A stretch of DNA of 44,913 nucleotides from Rhodopseudomonas sp. B29 (GTDB taxonomy: Bacteria; Pseudomonadota; Alphaproteobacteria; Rhizobiales; Xanthobacteraceae): positions 16 to 44,928 of the forward strand of contig NZ_BADD01000614.1 in NCBI RefSeq assembly GCF_000333455.1, given 5' to 3'. The translations under genes were made by a program, and so were the position numbers. Below the pieces are notes generated by a model, which did no database searches, was not told where the DNA came from, and saw only the letters and a list, made by a program, of their open reading frames with translations. Each line of letters starts with the position of its first letter. The first letter of the stretch is position 1. This document shows, one piece after another, positions 27,618-35,809 of this stretch.

Positions 27618-28453
27618 CGTGCCGGCCCGCGCAACGTCAATGCCGGATGCCGGTTGACGTCCTTGTACAACAAATAGCGGAAGCGGCCGGGGCCGGCCGC
27701 GTAGCAAGCCTGCGGGCAGAATGCGCGCAGCCACATGAAGTCGCCGGCCTCGACCTCGACCCAGTCGCGATTGAGCCGGTAGACGGCCTTGCCTTCCAGC
27801 ACGAACAGGCCGTGCTCCATCACGTGGGTTTCTTCGAACGGGATCGTCGCCCCAGGTTGGAAGGTGACGATGTTGACGTGCATGTCGTGGCGCAGATCGT
27901 CAGGCGCGACGAAGCGCGTCGTGGCCCAGGCGCCGTTGCTGCCGGCCATGCCGGTCGGCTCGATTTCGGTGTCGTGCGTGACGAAGGCTTCCGGTGCATC
28001 CAGTCCGGGTGCGGCTTGGTAGGCCTTGCGGATCCAATGGAAGCGCGCCGGCTCGCTGCCTTGGTTGCGCAGGCTCCAGTCGGCGCCGGGCGGCAGATAG
28101 GCGTAGCTGCCTGGACGGAGCAGGTGGGTCGCGCTGCCGATCCGGAGCGTTGGGCCACCGCCGACCACGAACAACACGCCTTCGGCCGTGGGATCAGGTT
28201 CGGGCTGCTCGCTGCCGCCAGCGGGGGCGACTTCCATCAGATACTGCGCGAAGGTCTCGGCGAAGCCGGACAGCGGCCGCGCCAGGATCCAGGCGGCCGT
28301 GCCGTCCCAGCCCGGCAGCAGGCTGGTGACGATATCGCGCATCACGCCGTGCGGGATTACCGCGTAGGCTTCGGTGAACACCGCGCGCCCCGTCAGCAAA
28401 GTCGTCTGGGCCGGGAGGCCGCCGCAGGCGGGGTTGTAGTTCGGTGCGTTCAT
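27614..28453 (-). CDS. allE: (S)-ureidoglycine aminohydrolase (bicupin)
   Basis: This manganese bicupin releases ammonia from (S)-ureidoglycine to give (S)-ureidoglycolate, the substrate of AllA. The 279-residue protein shows two cupin repeats. The C-terminal one keeps the metal ligands E208, H210, H214 and Q248, in FEETHVMEHGLFVLEGKA and CPQACYAAG. A perfect GGAGG stands before ATG 28453. It overlaps allA by 4 bases and lies 37 bases downstream of the dicarboxylate-type transporter gene, so the three probably form one operon. Confidence 0.94.
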   Translation of the reverse strand: MNAPNYNPACGGLPAQTTLLTGRAVFTEAYAVIPHGVMRDIVTSLLPGWDGTAAWILARPLSGFAETFAQYLMEVAPAGGSEQPEPDPTAEGVLFVVGGGPTLRIGSATHLLRPGSYAYLPPGADWSLRNQGSEPARFHWIRKAYQAAPGLDAPEAFVTHDTEIEPTGMAGSNGAWATTRFVAPDDLRHDMHVNIVTFQPGATIPFEETHVMEHGLFVLEGKAVYRLNRDWVEVEAGDFMWLRAFCPQACYAAGPGRFRYLLYKDVNRHPALTLRGPAR

Positions 28454-28490
28454 GGTCCCTCCTACAACGTGTCCCGCCAACGCGCAGCCG

Positions 28491-29801
28491 TCAGATCGAT
28501 TGAGGCGCGGCGATCGGCTGATCCAGGATCTGCGCCGTGTCGGTGGCGACTTCGCCATTCAGCACGCGCTTGGCCTGGTCGCGATCGATATCTCCCTCCC
28601 ATGCGGCGATCACCACCGTCGCCACGCAGTTGCCGATCAGATTGCCGAGCGCCCGGGCGATGCCGACGAACCAGTCGATCGACAGCACCAGGACGAGGCC
28701 GATCATCGGGATGTCCGGCACCGCGGACAAAGTCGCGGCCAGCACCACGATCGCCGAACCTGGTACGCCGTGGGCGCCCTTCGACGTCAAGAGCGCGATG
28801 CCGAGGATCACCAGCAAATGGCTGAAGGCGAGGGGCGTGTTGGTCGCCTGGGCGATGAACACGGTGGCGAGCGTCAGATACAGCGAGAAGGCATCGAGGT
28901 TGAACGAGTAGCCGGTCGGAATCACCAGGCCGACGGTGGAGTCCTTGATGCCGAGCCGCTCCAGCTTGCGCATGACCTGCGGCAGCACGCTGTCCGACGA
29001 CGCGGTGCCGGCAACGACGAGTAGTTCTTCGCGCAGATAAGCCAGCAGCTTGAAGATGCTGAAGCCCGCGGCCCGCAGGATGGCGCCGAGCACCACGAAG
29101 ACGAACAGCGCCACCCCCGCGTAGAACAGCCCGACCAGAAGCCCGAGTTGCTTGAGCGAGCCTACGCCGTATTTGGCGACAGTGAAGGCGACCGCGCCGA
29201 GCACACCGAGCGGAGCCAGTCTGACGATGAGGCCGATGACCTTGAACAGGACGTCGGTGATCAGTGCGAGGCCGTCGGCCACCGGCTTGCCTCGGGGGCC
29301 GAGCAGCGACAGGCCGGCGCCGAACAGGATGGCAAGGATCAGCACCTGCAGGATGTCGCCCTTGGTGAAGGCGTCGAACACCGTGGTCGGCACCAGGCGC
29401 ATCAGGAAATCGACGACGCCGGTCACTTCCTTGACGTGGCTGGTGTAGCCGGAGAGCGCAGAGCCATCGAGCTTAGCAGGGTCGACGTTCATTCCGGCGC
29501 CAGGCTCGAACACGTAAGCCAGCACGATGCCGAGGGCGAGCGCGATCGTCGTCACCGCCTCGAAGTAGATCAGCGACTTCAGCCCGACACGGCCGACTTT
29601 TTTCAAGTCACCAGCGCCGACGATGCCGTTGACGACGACGGCGAACACCAGAGGTGCGACGACGCATTTGATCAGTTTGATGAATACGTCGCCGAGCGGC
29701 TTCAGCGCGACCGCGAATTGCGGCGCCAGCACGCCGAGCGCGATACCCACGACAAGGGCAGCTACGACCTGCCCGAACAGCGACGCGAAAAAGCGCCTCA
29801 T
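28491..29801 (-). CDS. dctA: DAACS-family (DctA-like) carboxylate:cation symporter
   Basis: This is a 436-residue inner-membrane transporter of the dicarboxylate/amino acid:cation symporter family, with eight hydrophobic segments and the two re-entrant hairpins (serine-rich TASSDS, 266-271, and SKGAHGVPGSA, 340-350). The family's NMDGT/NLDGT cation-substrate motif reads NLDAF (301-305), an unusual change. The position of the acidic residue that holds the amino group in aspartate carriers is G380, with R383 and N387 kept. That favours a carboxylate without an amino group. ATG 29801 (MRRFFASLFGQ) has AGAGA upstream. allE-allA follow on the same strand and a LysR gene is divergent, so the real substrate may belong to ureide metabolism rather than be succinate (inference). 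Confidence 0.85.
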   Translation of the reverse strand: MRRFFASLFGQVVAALVVGIALGVLAPQFAVALKPLGDVFIKLIKCVVAPLVFAVVVNGIVGAGDLKKVGRVGLKSLIYFEAVTTIALALGIVLAYVFEPGAGMNVDPAKLDGSALSGYTSHVKEVTGVVDFLMRLVPTTVFDAFTKGDILQVLILAILFGAGLSLLGPRGKPVADGLALITDVLFKVIGLIVRLAPLGVLGAVAFTVAKYGVGSLKQLGLLVGLFYAGVALFVFVVLGAILRAAGFSIFKLLAYLREELLVVAGTASSDSVLPQVMRKLERLGIKDSTVGLVIPTGYSFNLDAFSLYLTLATVFIAQATNTPLAFSHLLVILGIALLTSKGAHGVPGSAIVVLAATLSAVPDIPMIGLVLVLSIDWFVGIARALGNLIGNCVATVVIAAWEGDIDRDQAKRVLNGEVATDTAQILDQPIAAPQSI

Positions 29802-29909
29802 CGGTCTCTCCTGATGTTGCCCGGGCAGGGCCAACCATCAGTCCTCTTATTATAGACGTCAAATATTTCTTCTGTTTAGATTGAAATGTCCTGAGTATGA
29901 GTATCTCAA
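29802..29909. promoter_or_regulatory. divergent dctA-like/LysR control region
   Basis: This 108-base gap is strikingly AT-rich for this genome in its centre (29845-29885). It contains the palindrome GACGTC (29855-29860) flanked by TATA and AAATA, an imperfect dyad of the T-N11-A type bound by LysR proteins. The usual arrangement is a LysR regulator controlling the divergent transporter operon and itself from this site. Confidence 0.45.
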
Positions 29910-30806
29910 GTGGAAATTCGTCATCTCCGCTACTTCGTCGCCGTCGCGAGTCATCTGAGCTTCACGGCCGCCGCCGAGAGCCTCGGCATCGCGCAGCCGC
30001 CGCTGAGCCAACAGATCCGCGATCTGGAAGCCGAGATCGGCACGGAGTTGTTCGAGCGCACGACCCGCCGCGTCGCCTTGACCCGCGCGGGCGAGGATTT
30101 CCTGCGTCAAGCCCGGGCCATCCTGGACCGCGCTAATGATGCGATCGACCGGGCCCGGTCGATCGGCGCCGGCACCACCGGCATCATCAATGTTGGGCTC
30201 ACCGGCTCGATGCTGACCGGTCCGCTCGGGCCGGCGATCCGCCAACTGTCGGTCGACTATCCGGGCGTCGATTTGCGGATCGAGGAAATGGCGCCGGACC
30301 GCCAGGTCGCGGCGCTGAGGTCGGGACAGATCGATGTCAGCTTTCTGCGCTGTCCACCCCAGGACGCAGACCTCCGTGCCGATCTGGCGTGGAAGGAGAC
30401 GGTCAGGGTGGCGCTGCCGAGGGGCCATCGCCTGGCGGCCAAGCGGATCAGATTGGCCGATCTTCACGCCGAGGATTTCGTCTTCCTGAGATTCGAAGAC
30501 TCGCTGTTCGCCAAGTATCTCAGGCGATGCTGCCTGGAGGCCGGCTTCGCGCCGAAAGTGACGCATCAGGTGGTCGAGGCGGCGTCATTGACCAGCCTCG
30601 TCGCGGCGGGATTCGGCGTCGCCCTCATTCCCGACTTCGTCAGCCGGTTTTCGCAACGGGATGTCGTGTATCGGCGGTTGGTCGGCAAGCCGCTCCGCGC
30701 CGACGTCTATGCACTGCGCACCAGCCGCAACAACCCGCTGGCAAACCGATGCATCGAACTGGTCCGGAGCTTCGCTCGGAATTCAGCCTGGGAAGTCGAC
30801 GACTAG
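29910..30806 (+). CDS. LysR-family transcription regulator
   Basis: This is a 298-residue LysR regulator. The N-terminal winged helix-turn-helix (1-60) reads RHLRYFVAVASHLSFTAAAE, then LGIAQPPLSQQIRDLE. A linker helix and a periplasmic-binding-like effector domain follow (about 90-290). The GTG start at 29910 gives the standard MEIRHLRYF opening. It is divergent from the transporter-allE-allA operon and is the likely regulator of that operon, perhaps sensing a ureide or carboxylate (inference). Its stop lies 20 bases from the convergent rnd stop. Confidence 0.92.
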   Translation: MEIRHLRYFVAVASHLSFTAAAESLGIAQPPLSQQIRDLEAEIGTELFERTTRRVALTRAGEDFLRQARAILDRANDAIDRARSIGAGTTGIINVGLTGSMLTGPLGPAIRQLSVDYPGVDLRIEEMAPDRQVAALRSGQIDVSFLRCPPQDADLRADLAWKETVRVALPRGHRLAAKRIRLADLHAEDFVFLRFEDSLFAKYLRRCCLEAGFAPKVTHQVVEAASLTSLVAAGFGVALIPDFVSRFSQRDVVYRRLVGKPLRADVYALRTSRNNPLANRCIELVRSFARNSAWEVDD

Positions 30807-30826
30807 GTCGGCATCAGCAACCTGGT

Positions 30827-31975
30827 CTAGTCGCGATCGACCCGCACGACGCGGCCCTTTTCGATCGCCAGCGCCAGCCGCCCATGCTTGAGCGCCAGTG
30901 CGGCGTCGCCGAACAGTTCGCGTCGCCAGCCGCGCAGCGCGCCGACGTCGGCGTTGTCGTCGCCGGCGATCTGCTCGAGATCATCCACCGTGGCGATCAC
31001 CTTGGCGGCCACCGCGTGGCGCTCCGAGGTCATGCGTAGCAGCACTTTCAGAAGCTCGACGGTCGCGGCGCCGTTGCCGTTGTTGCGCGGCTTTTCGATC
31101 TTCGGCAGCGACGCCGGATCGCGGGCCAAGCCGCGCTGCACGGCAGCAACGATCTCGGCGCCCCATTTGGAGCGGTCGAAGCCTTTCGGCAGTGAGCGAA
31201 GGTTGGCGAGCTTGTCGAGCGAGGTCGGGGCGTGGGTCGCGATGTCGCCGAGCGCATCGTCCTTGAGCACGCGCGAGCGCGGCACGTCGCGGCTCTGCGC
31301 TTCCTGCTCACGCCAGGCGGCGACTTCCATCAGCACGGCCAGCTCTTTCGGCTTGCGCACGCGGGTCTTCAGCCGCTCCCAGGCGCTCTCGGGGTGAAAG
31401 TCGTAGGTCTTGGGCGAGGTGAGGACTTCCATTTCCTCGCTGACCCAGTCGCTGCGGCCGCGCTTCTTGAGGTCGGCGTCGAGCGCCGCGAACACGTCGC
31501 GCAGATGGGTGACGTCGGAGACGGCGTAATGCATCTGCTCCTGGGTCAGCGGACGGCGCGACCAATCGGTGAAGCGATGCGTCTTGTCGGGCCGATGGCC
31601 GGTGATGCGCTCGACAAGCTGGTCGTAGGCGATGGAGTCGCCATATCCCAGCACCATTGCGGCGACCTGGGTGTCGAAGATCGGATGCGGCACGATGCCG
31701 GCGCGGTGCCAGACGATCTCGATGTCCTGACGGGCCGCGTGGAAGACCTTGAGGACCTTCTCGTTCGCCATCAGGTCGAAGAACGGCTTCAGATCGATGC
31801 CGTTCGCCAGCGCATCGACGACCACGGCCTCATCGGCGCTGGCCATCTGCACCACGCAGAGCAGCGGGTAATACGTCGTCTCCCGCAGGAATTCGGTATC
31901 GACCGTGATGACAGGATGGCTGGCGAGGCGCTCGCAGGCAGCGGCGAGCTGTTCAGTGGTCGAGATCAGGTCCAT
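30827..31975 (-). CDS. rnd: ribonuclease D
   Basis: RNase D is a 3'-5' exoribonuclease that trims the 3' ends of tRNA precursors and other small RNAs. The 382-residue protein has the DEDDy exonuclease motifs: DTEF with D26 and E28, HAARQD, and YAVSDVTHL carrying the Tyr and last Asp. HRDC-type helical domains follow, the first marked by [20 protein letters not shown] start at ATG 31975; a TTG directly before it is also open. It converges with the LysR gene and is followed upstream by selO on the same strand. Confidence 0.95.
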   Translation of the reverse strand: MDLISTTEQLAAACERLASHPVITVDTEFLRETTYYPLLCVVQMASADEAVVVDALANGIDLKPFFDLMANEKVLKVFHAARQDIEIVWHRAGIVPHPIFDTQVAAMVLGYGDSIAYDQLVERITGHRPDKTHRFTDWSRRPLTQEQMHYAVSDVTHLRDVFAALDADLKKRGRSDWVSEEMEVLTSPKTYDFHPESAWERLKTRVRKPKELAVLMEVAAWREQEAQSRDVPRSRVLKDDALGDIATHAPTSLDKLANLRSLPKGFDRSKWGAEIVAAVQRGLARDPASLPKIEKPRNNGNGAATVELLKVLLRMTSERHAVAAKVIATVDDLEQIAGDDNADVGALRGWRRELFGDAALALKHGRLALAIEKGRVVRVDRD

Positions 31976-32084
31976 CAAAACTCAGTCGCACTCCGGACGA
32001 CGGGGCTTGAACAGCCGCGGCGCGACACGATGTCGGCCGGTTGCCGTCGAATCCAGAGCACTAGACACGCTGCAGTGGCAGCGA

Positions 32085-33563
32085 TCAAGTTCCGCAGAAG
32101 GTTTGACGCACCTCTTCATGGGGCTGCGGCGGCTCCGCATACCGGGCGAATTCCTCCAGTTCCCGGAAGGGGTTGGCGAGCACCGTCAAGAGCTGTTCGA
32201 AAGGACCGAAGTCGCCCTGATCGACGCCAGCGCGGATCACGGCTTCGACCTGATGGTTGCGCGGAATGTAGACCGGATTGATTGCGCGCATCGCCGCCTG
32301 GCGCGTCACGCCATCCTGCGGCTCGGCCGCAATCCGCGCCCGCCAACGCGGCGCCCATTCATCGAACGCCGCAGGATCTTCGAATAAGCGTCTGACTTCG
32401 GAGAGATCGTCCGGGTCGGCGGCGGCGTCGCTGAGGCGGCGAAAGGTGAGGGTGAAGTCGGCCCGGCCCTTGGCCATCGCGGCGAGGAAATCCTGCGACA
32501 GCTGGGGATCGTCCGGCTGAGAGGTGAACAGGCCCAGCTTGGCGGCGAGCTTGGCCAGATAGGCAGCGTTGAAGCGCTCGGCGTAGCCGCCCAGCGCGTT
32601 CTGGGCGATCTCGACGCCCTTGTCGGCATCCTCCGCGAGCAGCGGCACCAGGCATTCGGCCAGACGGGTCAGGTTCCACAGCCCGATTGGCGGCTGGTTG
32701 CCATAGGCGTAGCGGCCGAACTGATCGATCGACGAATACACCGTCTTGGGATCGAACACGTCCATGAAGGCGCACGGGCCGTAATCGATGGTCTCGCCGG
32801 CGATCGAGCAGTTGTCGGTGTTCATCACGCCGTGGATGAAGCCGATCATCATCCAGCTGGCGATCAGCTCGGCCTGACGCGCGATGACGCCTTCCAGCAG
32901 CGCCAGATAGGGAAATTCGGCTTGCGCTGCCGCGGGATAATGCCGGGCGATGACGTGATCTGCGAGCGCGCGGACGGACGCGCTGTCACCGCGGGCGGCG
33001 AAAAACTGGAACGTGCCGACCCGGATATGGCTCGAGGCGATGCGCGTCAGCACGGCGCCGGGCAGGGGCTCCTCGCGCACCACGCGGTCGCCGGTCAGAA
33101 CCGCAGCGAGCGAGCGGGTGGTCGGAATGCCGAGGGCCGCCATCGCCTCGCTGATGATGTATTCGCGCAGCACCGGTCCAAGCGCGGCACGGCCGTCGCC
33201 CATCCGGGAGAACGGCGTGCGGCCCGAGCCCTTGAGCTGGATGTCGCGGCGAATGCCGCCACGATCGACGACCTCGCCGAGCAGAATGGCGCGGCCATCA
33301 CCGAGCTGCGGCACGAAATTCCCGAACTGGTGGCCCGCATAAGCCATGGCGATCGAGGCGGCCCCCTCGGGCACCCGGACGCCAGCCAGAACTTCCAGGC
33401 CCTCCGGGCTGGCCAGCCAGTCCGGATCGAGCCCGAGCTGAACCGCCAACGCCTGGTTGAGCTTCACCAGCCGCGGCGCCGAGACCGGCGTTGGGGCCAC
33501 GCGGGCGAAGAACGTCTCCGGCAGCGCCGCATAGCTGTTGTCGAACGGGAAATGCATTGTCAT
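32085..33563 (-). CDS. selO: SelO-family protein AMPylase (YdiU)
   Basis: SelO proteins are pseudokinases that transfer AMP to Ser, Thr or Tyr of target proteins, tied to redox homeostasis. The 492-residue protein has the family blocks AYAGHQFGNFVPQLGDGRA and QLKGSGRTPFSRMGDGRAAL. It also has NTDNCSIAGETIDYGPCAFMD, which holds the inverted-nucleotide-pocket residues. The C-terminus is CGT: the Cys is third from the end, exactly where selenocysteine stands in eukaryotic SelO. Start is ATG 33563 (MTMHFPFDN), with ATG 33557 as alternative; the open frame extends upstream without support. It is divergent from aspS across 260 bases. Confidence 0.93.
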   Translation of the reverse strand: MTMHFPFDNSYAALPETFFARVAPTPVSAPRLVKLNQALAVQLGLDPDWLASPEGLEVLAGVRVPEGAASIAMAYAGHQFGNFVPQLGDGRAILLGEVVDRGGIRRDIQLKGSGRTPFSRMGDGRAALGPVLREYIISEAMAALGIPTTRSLAAVLTGDRVVREEPLPGAVLTRIASSHIRVGTFQFFAARGDSASVRALADHVIARHYPAAAQAEFPYLALLEGVIARQAELIASWMMIGFIHGVMNTDNCSIAGETIDYGPCAFMDVFDPKTVYSSIDQFGRYAYGNQPPIGLWNLTRLAECLVPLLAEDADKGVEIAQNALGGYAERFNAAYLAKLAAKLGLFTSQPDDPQLSQDFLAAMAKGRADFTLTFRRLSDAAADPDDLSEVRRLFEDPAAFDEWAPRWRARIAAEPQDGVTRQAAMRAINPVYIPRNHQVEAVIRAGVDQGDFGPFEQLLTVLANPFRELEEFARYAEPPQPHEEVRQTFCGT

Positions 33564-33823
33564 GGAGCACAGATAAGAACGCTTCGCTGCTCCCACAATC
33601 GATCGGAAAGCGGGGCGATTCAATATGTTCACGCCGATTCCTGCGATCCGGCACCAAGCGGGCGCTTGGCGCTGGTCGCGGCGGGCGGCCGCCGCCAAAT
33701 CGGCGGGCGGTGTCTGCAACCCGGTCGGTTGCCGCACGGGGTCCGCTCGGGTAAACCCTGACGCTCTCCGCTAGGCGCAGACACACGATTCTGCCTGCCA
33801 CGGGCTATCTTTTCGGGATTTCC

Positions 33824-35597
33824 ATGCACCGTTACCGAACCCATACCTGCGGCGCGCTCCGCGACAGCGACATCGGCCAGACCATTCGGCTGTCAGGCTG
33901 GTGCCACCGCATCCGCGACCATGGCGGCGTGCTGTTCATCGATTTACGCGACCATTACGGCCTCACCCAGTGCGTGGCAGATCCGGATTCGCCGGCCTTC
34001 AAGGATGCCCGAGAAGCTGCGCTCGGAATGGGTGGTGCGGATCGACGGCAAGGTTCGCCGCCGCCCCGAAGGCACCGACAATCCCGATCTGCCGACCGGC
34101 GCGGTCGAAGTGTTCGTCACCGAGATCGAAGTGCTCGGCCCGGCCGGCGAATTGCCGCTGCCGGTGTTCGGCGAGCAGGAGTATCCGGAAGACGTGCGGC
34201 TGCGCTATCGCTTCCTCGACCTGCGCCGCGAGAAGCTGCACCAGAACATCATGACCCGCGGCGCCATCGTGGACTCGATGCGCCGGCGCATGAAGGAGCA
34301 GGGCTTCTTCGAATTCCAGACGCCGATCCTGACGGCGTCGTCGCCCGAAGGCGCGCGCGACTTCCTGGTGCCGAGCCGCATCCATCCCGGCAAGTTCTAC
34401 GCGCTGCCGCAGGCGCCGCAGCAGTACAAGCAGCTGCTGATGATGTCGGGCTTCGATCGTTACTTCCAGATCGCGCCGTGCTTCCGCGACGAAGACCCGC
34501 GCGCCGACCGTCTGCCCGGCGAGTTCTATCAGCTCGACGTCGAGATGAGCTTCGTCACCCAGGACGACATCTTCGCCGCGATGGAGCCGGTGATCACCGG
34601 CGTGTTCGAGGAATTCGCCAAGGGCAAGCGCGTCACAAAAGGCTGGCCGCGCATCGCCTTTGCGGACTCGATGCGGAAGTACGGCACCGACAAGCCGGAC
34701 CTGCGCAACCCGATCGAGATGCAGGACGTCTCCGATCACTTCCGCGGCTCGGGCTTCAAGGTGTTCGCCCGCATGCTCGAAGAGCCGCGCAATCAGGTCT
34801 GGGCGATTCCCGGTCCGGGCGGCGGCTCTCGCGCGTTCTGCGACCGCATGAACTCGTGGGCGCAGGGCGAAGGACAGCCGGGCCTCGGCTACATCATGTG
34901 GCGCGAAGGCGGCGAGGGCGCCGGTCCGCTTGCTAACAACATCGGTCCGGAGCGCACCGAAGCGATCCGCGCCGCGCTCGGCCTCAAGGCAGGCGACGCC
35001 GCGTTCTTTGTCGCCGGTGATCCGGCGAAGTTCGTCAAGTTTGCCGGGCTGGCGCGCACCCGCGTTGGTGAAGAGCTCAACCTTGTCGACAAGGATCAGT
35101 TCGCGCTGGCCTGGGTCGTCGACTTCCCGATGTACGAGTACAACGAGGACGACAAGAAGGTCGACTTCTCGCACAACCCGTTTTCGATGCCGCAGGGCGG
35201 CATGGGCGCGTTGACGTCGCTGGATCCGCTGACCATCAAGGCGTTCCAGTACGACATCACCTGTAACGGCTACGAGATCGCTTCCGGTGGCATCCGCAAT
35301 CATCGCCCCGAGGCGATGGTGAAGGCGTTCGAGATCGCCGGCTATGGCGAGCAGGAAGTGGTCGATCGCTTCGGCGGCATGTATCGCGCCTTCCAGTACG
35401 GCGCGCCGCCGCATGGTGGCATGGCGGCGGGCGTCGACCGCATTGTCATGCTGCTTTGCGGCACCACTAATCTGCGCGAAATCTCGCTGTTCCCGATGAA
35501 CCAGCGGGCCGAAGACTTGCTGATGGGCGCACCATCGCAGGTGTCGGCCAAGCAGTTGCGCGAGTTGCACATCCGGCTCAATCTACAAGAGGAGTGA
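33824..35597 (+). CDS. aspS: aspartyl-tRNA synthetase, interrupted by a single-base frameshift
   Basis: AspRS charges tRNA-Asp (and possibly tRNA-Asn where GatCAB completes the job). The start ATG 33824 opens [20 protein letters not shown]. The frame is normal for about 62 codons to SPAFKDA and then shifts. Removing one C of the CCC at 34008-34010 gives [19 protein letters not shown] and then an uninterrupted protein to 35597, 590 residues in all, the usual length. The repaired protein has the OB-fold anticodon domain, class II motif 2 [11 protein letters not shown] and motif 3 [14 protein letters not shown], plus the bacterial GAD insert. As the gene is normally essential and otherwise perfect, I take the shift as a probable sequence error. 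Confidence 0.95.
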
Positions 35598-35620
35598 GCT
35601 TGACCGTCGTCTCGGTGTCA

Positions 35621-35647
35621 CGATGCCCGCGCGTGCCGCGGGCATCG
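35621..35647 (+). terminator. perfect hairpin after aspS
   Basis: CGATGCCCGCG and CGCGGGCATCG form an 11-bp perfect stem with a 5-base loop, 24 bases after the aspS stop. No T-run follows. It is probably the 3' end structure of the aspS transcript. Confidence 0.5.
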
Positions 35648-35704
35648 GCGTATCGAGGGTTGTGGCTCACGGCGCGCGACGTTGCGTTCGCGTGATGACC
35701 GCCA

Positions 35705-35723
35705 TGTCCGGAATAACCGGACA
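35705..35723. promoter_or_regulatory. 19-bp inverted repeat upstream of maeB
   Basis: TGTCCGGAATAACCGGACA has perfect 7-base arms around AATAA. It ends 86 bases before the maeB ATG, a good operator position, just before an AT-richer stretch that could hold the promoter. It could instead be a second hairpin ending the aspS transcript. Confidence 0.4.
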
Positions 35724-35809
35724 GGCGCGAAACAAATTGCTATCAACCGGTGCTGATACACTAACGGCAGCATCGGCATTCATGGCCGAGGAAGCCGCCC
35801 GGAGACCGC

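Noticed and set aside
30798-30835. CGACTAG/CTAGTCG inverted repeat between the LysR and rnd stop codons
   Set aside because: The loop of 20 bases and the fact that both arms contain the stop codons make it a weak terminator candidate, likely chance.
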